Of a stretch of DNA of 64,000 nucleotides, positions 57,722-64,000 are shown in pieces. The stretch spans positions 62,001 through 126,000 of the forward strand of contig JBDIVL010000003.1 of assembly GCA_039794405.1 (NCBI GenBank), given 5' to 3'. The stretch's first letter is position 1; each line of letters starts with the position of its first letter. The notes under the pieces are model-generated. The model was given only the letters and a program-made list of their open reading frames with translations. It was not told the DNA's origin and searched no databases. The position numbers were made by a program, and so were the translations under genes. Source of the stretch: JBDIVL01 sp039794405. Its GTDB lineage: Bacteria > Planctomycetota > Brocadiia > Brocadiales > Brocadiaceae.

Positions 57722-58636
57722 ATGAGAAACTACGCGAAAGTATTTGTGCCTGCTGTATGGGTTTTTGTTATAAGCGTAAGTACGGTATTTGCATCTTCTG
57801 GTGGTCCTCCTGATGGACGAACAGGCTCTCCTGTCGATAACAAAACATGTCGGGACGATTGTCACAGCACCTATGAACTTAATGAGGGAAATGCCAAATT
57901 TACGATTTCTGCACCAAATAGTTTTGTGCAAGGTCAAGTTGTAGATATAAACATCTCTTTTAGTGATTCCAGCACTGCTAAACACGGTTTTGAGCTTTCT
58001 GCCCTGGATGCAGGCAACAACCATGTAGGTACTTTTAGCAATATTGATGATACTACTCAGACTGCTGACGGAAATTATATAAAGCATACCTCTATTGGCA
58101 GCAGTCAGTCCGGAAATGCCAGTTGGAGTGTACAGTGGACGGCACCAACTTCTGAAGTACAGGTACCTGTAACCTTTTATGCTTCAGGGAATGAAGCAAA
58201 TGGAGATAGTACTCCTCAAGGGGATTATATCTACACCACTACTGCACAAATAGACAGTGCTGCAACACCAACGGTAACTGCTACTCCAGTAATTACACCA
58301 ACAACAATCCCGGTATGTGAACCTGATTTTATTTCTATTCAGAAACGTTTGAAATTAACACTCGGTGAAAGTAAAACGATAATTGCTACAGTTACAGGAT
58401 TAAATGATTGTAAATCAGAAGGGGTAACAGTCAATGCTGTAGTTAAAACCGGGAAAACACGCGTTACCGTTGATCCCGATATTGCCACAGCAGATGAAAA
58501 CGGCCAGGTAACTTTCACTGTTACGGCAGGTCAAAAGAAAGGTAATGCAAAAATACTGTTTACTGTAGAGGATAGCGAAGGGCAAGTTTTTAAAACTTTT
58601 ATCATCGTGAAGATACGAAAGGTGCTAAAGAAATAA
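57722..58636 (+). CDS. Exported choice-of-anchor V (Reeler-like) protein with CxxxCH
   Basis: 304 residues with GGAGGT upstream and a signal peptide (about 1-25). The GGPPDGRTGSP...TCRDDCH opening is that of the choice-of-anchor V/Reeler-like family, whose members often have a heme-type CxxCH here. This one has C43-RDD-C47-H48, three residues between the cysteines. A Thr/Pro-rich linker (TPTVTATPVITPTTIP) leads to a C-terminal Ig-like domain (ATADENGQVTFTVTAG). It is probably exported or surface-bound. Whether it binds heme is open. A strong terminator follows. Confidence 0.75.
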   Translation: MRNYAKVFVPAVWVFVISVSTVFASSGGPPDGRTGSPVDNKTCRDDCHSTYELNEGNAKFTISAPNSFVQGQVVDINISFSDSSTAKHGFELSALDAGNNHVGTFSNIDDTTQTADGNYIKHTSIGSSQSGNASWSVQWTAPTSEVQVPVTFYASGNEANGDSTPQGDYIYTTTAQIDSAATPTVTATPVITPTTIPVCEPDFISIQKRLKLTLGESKTIIATVTGLNDCKSEGVTVNAVVKTGKTRVTVDPDIATADENGQVTFTVTAGQKKGNAKILFTVEDSEGQVFKTFIIVKIRKVLKK

Positions 58637-58806
58637 TTATCCGTACTTTTGTGTGAAACCATATGCGGTTGATAGCAATTTTAGTACCTTAAAAATGCTT
58701 TGGGAAAATGTGTTTTTTGCGTGTAGAACAAACCCTTCGGTTTGTTTTCCTGCAGGAACGCAAGGCTAAACCTCGCCTTACATTTCTCTTCTGTCCATTC
58801 GGATCA

Positions 58807-58847
58807 GGGATGGTCACAAATGTTTTGTGATCATCCCTTTCTTTTTT
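58807..58847 (+). terminator. Rho-independent terminator
   Basis: Arms 58807-58820 (GGGATGGTCACAAA) and 58824-58837 form a 14-bp stem with one G-T pair and a three-base loop, followed by TTTCTTTTTT. It ends the choice-of-anchor V transcript. Confidence 0.85.
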
Positions 58848-58992
58848 GTTTGATATAAAGCCAACGGATGTTAAACTAATAAAATTTATGAAAATATCTT
58901 TCTGAAATCTTTGTTAAAATTTGTTTTCTCGTGAAAAAAATCCTTCTGAAAATTCTATACATTTTTATTACTAAAGATAGGGATATTTGTTG

Positions 58993-60057
58993 ATGAAAAA
59001 AATTGCAATTACTCTTTTTTGCATACTTCTGGGTTTCTGTTCTTCCGTGCGTGCGGACACAATCACTTTGAGGAATATTAATAAGGATATTGATATTGAG
59101 GTTATGGGTGTTACCAGTGACCATGTAAATGTGGTAATAGAAAAAAAAGCCTTAAAATCTTTGAATATACAACTTGTAAACGATAAGAATTATCCCGATG
59201 CTATCTTTCTGGTTGGGACAGATGCGGCTATAGAATGTAAAATCAAAGAAATTACAGAAGATGTCATAGCCATGCTTATTCCCACTTCCATGATTTCTTC
59301 CCTTCACATGACATTCTTCCCATCTGATGATAAAAATAAACAATTGAAGATGGCTCCTGTATTCAATAGCTCAAGTCCCGCAGAAATTGGGAATAATCCA
59401 AAGACATCAGCGCATCTAGCTATGAAAGAAGAAAAAAAGGGTCAAATGCAAGAAGATTATCGATTCGGATCTGAAATACCTAAAGATATTATTGAGGATA
59501 CAATAGTTGATGAGATAAGGACTTCTGGGGAGAAAGCAGATATTGGTAAGGATTATCGACTAAAGCTCATAGGGAAGAAAACAAAGAATTTTCCCGGTGA
59601 AAAGGGTGATAGGATTGAGTTACAGGAAAGGCCTATAGGTAATGAGTCTGTTGTAGAGGAAGAAGAACTGCTGGAGGATGAAGTCGATGAAGGGAATTTG
59701 GAGCAAGAAAAACCACTTATTCAAGACAGAAATTTAGGTGCTGTTGAAGGAAAAATATTCCATAGCGGGAAACCTTTGGCTGATTGTCAGGTGAGTTTGC
59801 AGAGATTGGAAAAAGGCGGGTTACTATCAAAGGGATATCGGCCGATTGAAGGTGCCACAGAATATGTGACTATTACGAATAAAGATGGGATATATCGCTT
59901 CGCGAATGTACCTCCAGGCTTGTATAAATTGTACTGGAGGTCTCATTCAGAAGAAACATGGGTAAGGCGATTTAAGATGGAACCGGATGTTATTGTTGAA
60001 GCAAATAAATTGACAAATCCTAAAGTTATTGAAACCTTAAAGAGAACATTAAATTAG
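58993..60057 (+). CDS. Exported protein with C-terminal carboxypeptidase-regulatory-like domain
   Basis: 354 residues from ATG 58993; two in-frame TTG codons precede it. A signal peptide (1-22, IAITLFCILLGFCSSVRA) leads to a short beta-rich N-terminal domain (about 23-100), then a long charged, acid-rich segment (about 110-245, VEEEELLEDEVDEGN) and a beta-sandwich (GAVEGKIFHSGKPLADCQVS ... GIYRFANVPPGLYKLYW), typical of carboxypeptidase-regulatory or SpaA-like folds. No enzymatic motif. The function is not known; the ending suggests a binding or structural envelope protein. Confidence 0.7.
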   Translation: MKKIAITLFCILLGFCSSVRADTITLRNINKDIDIEVMGVTSDHVNVVIEKKALKSLNIQLVNDKNYPDAIFLVGTDAAIECKIKEITEDVIAMLIPTSMISSLHMTFFPSDDKNKQLKMAPVFNSSSPAEIGNNPKTSAHLAMKEEKKGQMQEDYRFGSEIPKDIIEDTIVDEIRTSGEKADIGKDYRLKLIGKKTKNFPGEKGDRIELQERPIGNESVVEEEELLEDEVDEGNLEQEKPLIQDRNLGAVEGKIFHSGKPLADCQVSLQRLEKGGLLSKGYRPIEGATEYVTITNKDGIYRFANVPPGLYKLYWRSHSEETWVRRFKMEPDVIVEANKLTNPKVIETLKRTLN

Positions 60058-60514
60058 TCTCTCTGTTTATAAAAGTAGCAAGTGTTTCGTTTGAGAAAAA
60101 TACATAACATGTTTGATTTAGTGTATATAAATAATTTTGTAATATTAAATCTGAAATCATCTTTTCAATAATGAAATCTTTTGCAGGTTTGCTAAAGTTT
60201 AGCGGTTACTTTGCTTGTTGAGACGTATGAAAAAATAAAAACTTGTAAAGCAAGGATTTATGTATTTTTTTTTGTTTTTTTGCTTTTTTACTAAGTTAAG
60301 GAATAAATATTGTTAAACTATGAAACCTATAAATAAGGATCACGGTAGTAGATTTTTAAATTGGCTTTAATTTTCTTCTTATGACCGAATTTATAATTGA
60401 CAAATTCATAAAATATATGTAATACTAATTATCTTGGGTTTTTCGTTTTGAACATGATTCTTATGCACATGAGTAAAATTTATAGTAACTTAGAAGATGC
60501 AGATGGAGGTAAAG
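60058..60514 (+). other. A+T-rich upstream region of respiratory cluster
   Basis: No gene. T-rich tracts at 60261-60292 may end the previous transcript. The promoter candidate at 60397-60425 lies near the 3' side. Confidence 0.45.
60397..60425 (+). promoter_or_regulatory. Candidate sigma-70 promoter of the cupredoxin-oxidase cluster
   Basis: A perfect TTGACA (60397-60402), a 17-base spacer and TAATAC (60420-60425) lie about 90 bases before the cupredoxin start. The -10 box is only a partial match. Confidence 0.4.
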
Positions 60515-61273
60515 ATGGTAAAAAGTTTGCGATTTGTTGCAATTGCCGGTAGTCTAGCATTTGGTGTGGTGGGTGGTTTGTGCAGTATAAACAATGTTAT
60601 AATGGCAAAAGATAAGGCGCCGGCCTATCAGGAAGTTGAGGTAAAAGATGGTGGGACGATTGTTGGTACCGTTAAATTTGATGGTGATATACCTGCTGCA
60701 AAGGTGTTAAAGATTGATAAGGATGAACAGACATGCGGCCATGATAATAGGCAGTCAGAGGAATTGGTAATTAACGGGGAGTCTAAAGGAATAAAGAATG
60801 CAGTCGTGTCTCTTGTTGATATTGCAGCCGGCAAGAAGGCTGATACAACAACTGCTGTATTAGATCAAAAAGAATGTGTTTTTGCTCCTCATATACTCGC
60901 AGTTTCAGCTGGAACCAGCGTTGACCTTTTAAACAGTGATAATATAATGCATAATCTCCATTCCTGGTCGATTAAGAACCCAGCATTTAATGAAGGTGTA
61001 TCAGGTGGCGGAAAGCTTACAAAGAAATTTGATATTCCTGAGATGGTCAAAATAACCTGTGACGTGCATAAATGGATGAGTTCTTTTGTTGTGGTAAAGC
61101 CGAATCCCTATTTTGCTGTAACAGATGAGAATGGGCGTTTTAAGATTGAGAATGTACCTGCGGGAACTTACAAGATTGAAGCCTGGCAGGAAAAGCTTGG
61201 GAAGAAGACTGGCGAAGTTACCGTTAAGTCAAAAGAAGAATCAGTAGTAGATTTTGCTTATGCGAAAAAATAA
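60515..61273 (+). CDS. Exported cupredoxin-like copper protein with carboxypeptidase-regulatory tail
   Basis: 252 residues from MVKSLRF, preceded by GGAGGT; the longer in-frame start at 60497 is rejected. A signal peptide or anchor (about 5-31) leads to a domain with GTIVGTVKFDGDIP and a plastocyanin-like copper site: H146 or H149 (IMHNLHSW), C182, H185 and M188 (CDVHKWM). The end, GRFKIENVPAGTYKIEAW, is a carboxypeptidase-regulatory-like strand pair. The likely role is a small electron carrier or copper subunit for the oxidase-like protein 64 bases downstream. That pairing is inferred from gene order. Confidence 0.8.
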   Translation: MVKSLRFVAIAGSLAFGVVGGLCSINNVIMAKDKAPAYQEVEVKDGGTIVGTVKFDGDIPAAKVLKIDKDEQTCGHDNRQSEELVINGESKGIKNAVVSLVDIAAGKKADTTTAVLDQKECVFAPHILAVSAGTSVDLLNSDNIMHNLHSWSIKNPAFNEGVSGGGKLTKKFDIPEMVKITCDVHKWMSSFVVVKPNPYFAVTDENGRFKIENVPAGTYKIEAWQEKLGKKTGEVTVKSKEESVVDFAYAKK

Positions 61274-61337
61274 CTGTGATTAATGATTATAGACTTATGG
61301 ATTGTGTAATTTACTCGTTTGAAAAGGCGTATTGCTA

Positions 61338-63473
61338 ATGAATAATTCGAAGATATTACTACGGTTTACAAAAAGAAGTGTTTTTGCCGCTTTGTTGTTG
61401 CTCCTGCTTCCGATTTTTTCGCTCCTCTCGTTTCAACAAATGATAATTGCTGAAGATGCATCGGCCCAAACGGCACCTGGTGTCGAATTGCCACAATTCG
61501 AAGCTAGTCATTCGTCCGAGCAGCCAGAGGGGCAAGCAGCGCCAAATGCTGAAGCAGCAGTGGCAGCAGAGGAAGAAGAGGTTGGGCCCGTACAATACCG
61601 TTCATTTTTTGGACTGGATTCCCGTGTAGTCGTTTGGATCGTGTCTGAGCTGCATCTCATGTTTGCTGCATTTGTACTTGGAGTTCCTATTTTTGCTGTT
61701 ATCGTTGAGATTGTGGGTTTTAAAGGTGGTGATGTTAAATATGATAAGATGGCTAAAGAGTTTACGAAGCTCTTATCTGCCGCATTTGCTACGACGGCAT
61801 CGTTAGGGGGACTTCTTGCATTCTGCTTATTCGGTTTGTACCCGGAATTTATGGGACACATGACGAATGTCTTTGCTCCAACGATGTATGTCTATGCATT
61901 GATGTTTTTTGGTGAGGCCTTTACTCTCTATGCTTATTATTACTCTTGGGACATTCTTAAGGGAACATCTGCGAAGAAATGGTTTCATATCTCGCTTGGA
62001 GTTATGCTTAACCTCTTCGGTACTGGGCTAATGTTCTTAACGAATTCATGGGCTACTTACATGATGAGTCCTGCTGGAATTGTACCGACTACGGGTAAGG
62101 TTTTAAGTATGTATGAGGCTTTCTACAATCTTCTATGGATGCCAGTAAACATTCACCGATTGATTGCTAATGTGTGCTTTGGTGGGTTTGTGGTAGGTGC
62201 GTATGCTGCTGTGAAATTTTTAGGTGCCAAGACGGAGGAAGAGAGGGCGCATTATGACTGGATGGGTTATGTTGGAAATTTTATCGGCATCGGGGCATTG
62301 ATTCCTCTCCCTTTTGCCGGATACTGGCTGGGTCGTGAAATATACAGCGCTAGTCCTGTAATGGGTAATATTATGATGGGTGGTGCGTTTTCGTGGACAT
62401 TTATTATTCAGGCCATCTTGATTGGTATGTTGTTTATTGGCGCTAATTATTACTTATGGCTTGGAATGGGGAGGATTAAGGGTTCTGACCGTTACACGAA
62501 GTTTATTAAATATCTCGTCTTTATAATCTTTCTCAGTTTTGCAGTTTGGCTGACACCTCATAACTTGCCGCTCAGCGGTGAAGAAAGGGCGATGATTGGT
62601 GAGCAGTATCACCCATTCTCTAAATATTTCGGTGTGATGGCTGCGAAAAATGCAGTTGTTAATCTGATTATTCTTTCTACATTCTTTTCGTTCTTGTTGT
62701 ATCGGCGCAGTAATAAAGGTGAGACTGTACCATTCTCTGAGCAGGGTAAGGCTGGAAAGATCGGCGTATTTTCAGCAGTAATTTTTTGCTTGTTGATGTT
62801 GGTATCTTATGCTATTTCTCTTAATTTTGTAGAGTTGGAGGCCAATGTAAAGGCGTTCGTGAAGCCGTTGGTACGTTCACTTTATATTCAATCATTTGCC
62901 ATATGTCTGGCGGCCGTTTTAACATTCAAAAATAAGGGGAAGTTTGCTCAGATGATGTTGTTTGCGGTAACCGCTTGTATCGCTGTTCTTTATTTTTGGT
63001 ATTACGGCTTTGAAGTTATGCAGAAGGCCAACCTCGTCTTGAGGTATTTGTCTGTAACGCAGGTTTCGATTGTGATGAGCTGTCTGATAATGAACGCCAT
63101 CATAGATATTTTTATGTTCCGCAAGGCGAAACTTGTTGGAGGTATCGTTTGGGGAAAAATGCCGGTACGGTCCCAATATGCGTTGTTGCTGCTCTGTGTC
63201 GTTATCGTTATTCTCATGGGGTTAATGGGTTTTATCCGTTCCGGGCTTCGCATGGACTGGCATATTTATGGAGTCCTGCAGGATACCTCTCAATGGGCAT
63301 ATACTCCTACTTTGGCTTTTATGGGTAAAGTAGTTGGCTTAATCGTTGCTCTTTTCTTAGGTTTGGTTGCCTTTGTGTTCTGGCTGGCAAATCTTGGGGA
63401 GAGAAAGGTGAAGGAAAAAGCGAATGCGTATGAATGTGAAAGTGTAGCAGCTAATTATGAGGACTCACACTAG
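61338..63473 (+). CDS. Cytochrome bd-like quinol oxidase subunit I homologue, large form
   Basis: 711 residues from ATG 61338. A cleavable-looking signal (about 10-40) and a Glu/Ala-rich linker (about 45-85) precede at least twelve membrane helices. The first block (VVWIVSELHLMFAAFVLGVP, H106) and NLLWMPVNIHRLIANVCFGG resemble CydA, but the protein is far longer and has no CydB neighbour. Similar bd-like proteins are known from Nitrospira and anammox genomes, where their true substrate (O2, NO or quinol chemistry) is unsettled. It is framed by a cupredoxin and a monoheme cytochrome c, so a membrane redox complex is likely. Confidence 0.82.
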   Translation: MNNSKILLRFTKRSVFAALLLLLLPIFSLLSFQQMIIAEDASAQTAPGVELPQFEASHSSEQPEGQAAPNAEAAVAAEEEEVGPVQYRSFFGLDSRVVVWIVSELHLMFAAFVLGVPIFAVIVEIVGFKGGDVKYDKMAKEFTKLLSAAFATTASLGGLLAFCLFGLYPEFMGHMTNVFAPTMYVYALMFFGEAFTLYAYYYSWDILKGTSAKKWFHISLGVMLNLFGTGLMFLTNSWATYMMSPAGIVPTTGKVLSMYEAFYNLLWMPVNIHRLIANVCFGGFVVGAYAAVKFLGAKTEEERAHYDWMGYVGNFIGIGALIPLPFAGYWLGREIYSASPVMGNIMMGGAFSWTFIIQAILIGMLFIGANYYLWLGMGRIKGSDRYTKFIKYLVFIIFLSFAVWLTPHNLPLSGEERAMIGEQYHPFSKYFGVMAAKNAVVNLIILSTFFSFLLYRRSNKGETVPFSEQGKAGKIGVFSAVIFCLLMLVSYAISLNFVELEANVKAFVKPLVRSLYIQSFAICLAAVLTFKNKGKFAQMMLFAVTACIAVLYFWYYGFEVMQKANLVLRYLSVTQVSIVMSCLIMNAIIDIFMFRKAKLVGGIVWGKMPVRSQYALLLLCVVIVILMGLMGFIRSGLRMDWHIYGVLQDTSQWAYTPTLAFMGKVVGLIVALFLGLVAFVFWLANLGERKVKEKANAYECESVAANYEDSH

Positions 63474-63583
63474 ATTTTGGGGATGGTCTGTGATAAAAGT
63501 TTTATTATAAAATTTTTAGTCACAGTTAAGGAGCTAAATTAGGTAAATCTTAAGATGGTATAATGAAGACATAGAGAGAACTT

Positions 63584-64000
63584 ATGAATAAAAGCATGTT
63601 AAAAATTACGGCTTTTGGAATTGCAGTTATTGGGTTTTATATCTATATTACCGTGTATGTAGCTGGGCTTTCCGGTACCGGCGGGGGAGAATCCGCTGGC
63701 GGGGTGAGCCCTGAGGCTGGTGAAAAGATATTCTGGGGTGATGGGCAGTGTGGTACTTGTCATAAAATCGGAACAAGCGGGAGCGCAACGAGAGGTCCTG
63801 ACCAGGAAGGTTTGTCTTCGCGTGCAGAAGAACGCGCAAAAGAATTGGGGCTGGCTTCTGGTCTTGATTACCTTGTGGAATCTATTGTAGATCCAGAAAA
63901 ATATATTGTCAAAGGTTATGATAAGATTATGCCACGGGTTTATGATCCGCCGATTATGTTGTCACGGGAAAAAATCCTCGCAGTTATTGCCTATCTTCAG
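63584..64000 (+). CDS. Membrane-anchored cytochrome c, 3' end outside window
   Basis: 139 codons to the window edge. An N-terminal membrane helix (about 6-27, ITAFGIAVIGFYIYITVYVA) and a Gly/Ser-rich linker lead to a class I cytochrome c with CGTCH (C56, C59, H60) and a later Met-containing stretch (KIMPRVYDP) that supplies the likely distal ligand. It lies 110 bases after the bd-like gene and probably passes electrons to or from it. Confidence 0.85.
   Translation, partial: MNKSMLKITAFGIAVIGFYIYITVYVAGLSGTGGGESAGGVSPEAGEKIFWGDGQCGTCHKIGTSGSATRGPDQEGLSSRAEERAKELGLASGLDYLVESIVDPEKYIVKGYDKIMPRVYDPPIMLSREKILAVIAYLQ

Overview
The window looks like a chromosomal stretch of an anammox planctomycete (Brocadiales, a Kuenenia/Brocadia/Jettenia-type genome). 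This rests on moderate A+T content, a Gram-negative-type lpxD and a dispersed type II fatty-acid cluster, a bd-like quinol oxidase homologue followed by a c-type cytochrome and a cupredoxin, a multicopper oxidase, protoglobin and bacteriohemerythrin genes, and large numbers of short palindromic repeats between genes. The assignment is an inference; no rRNA or hydrazine gene is present to settle it. Layout: (1) 1-9.2 kb is an A+T-rich defence and toxin island: the 3' part of an Eco57I-type adenine methylase, abutting a long prokaryotic Argonaute that has lost its slicer residues, then a SIR2-domain protein, a decayed EVE-domain fragment, an XRE/ImmA-PIN pair and a DUF433 antitoxin whose toxin is cut off at a repeat element. 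(2) 9.2-9.87 kb holds a thioredoxin-fold protein on the minus strand with an in-frame TGA at the first position of its CxxC-type motif and a hairpin just behind it, a candidate selenoprotein. (3) 9.9-20.6 kb: a repeat field, the B12-dependent ribonucleotide reductase nrdJ, a Mut7-C RNase-like protein, FxsA, a baeRF-type protein, two stress-type small proteins, a SulP pseudogene and a DEAD-box helicase. (4) 20.7-32.4 kb: a PurD-like ATP-grasp enzyme, a multi-sensor histidine kinase, lexA, a small conserved protein and dinB (an SOS set), and a complete 1423-residue type IIG restriction-modification enzyme. (5) 32.6-38.1 kb: glmS, lpxD and a multicopper oxidase. (6) 38.8-45 kb: a signalling and gas-binding block with a stand-alone receiver, bacteriohemerythrin, flagellin and receiver remnants, ferredoxin, protoglobin, an NtrC-type regulator and its likely histidine kinase. 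(7) 45.5-57 kb, a long plus-strand housekeeping run: gltX, a PfkB kinase, thpR, recA, alaS, rpmF, plsX, fabH, fabD, acpP, fabF (no fabG where it is usually found). (8) 57.7-64 kb: exported proteins and a respiratory cluster of cupredoxin, bd-like oxidase and cytochrome c running off the end. No tRNA, rRNA or CRISPR array was recognised. The two most promising observations are the inactive Argonaute plus SIR2 operon beside a methylase, and the candidate UxxC selenoprotein. The non-coding stretches carry at least six families of short inverted-repeat elements, several inserted into one another, and one marks the exact point at which a toxin gene is broken.
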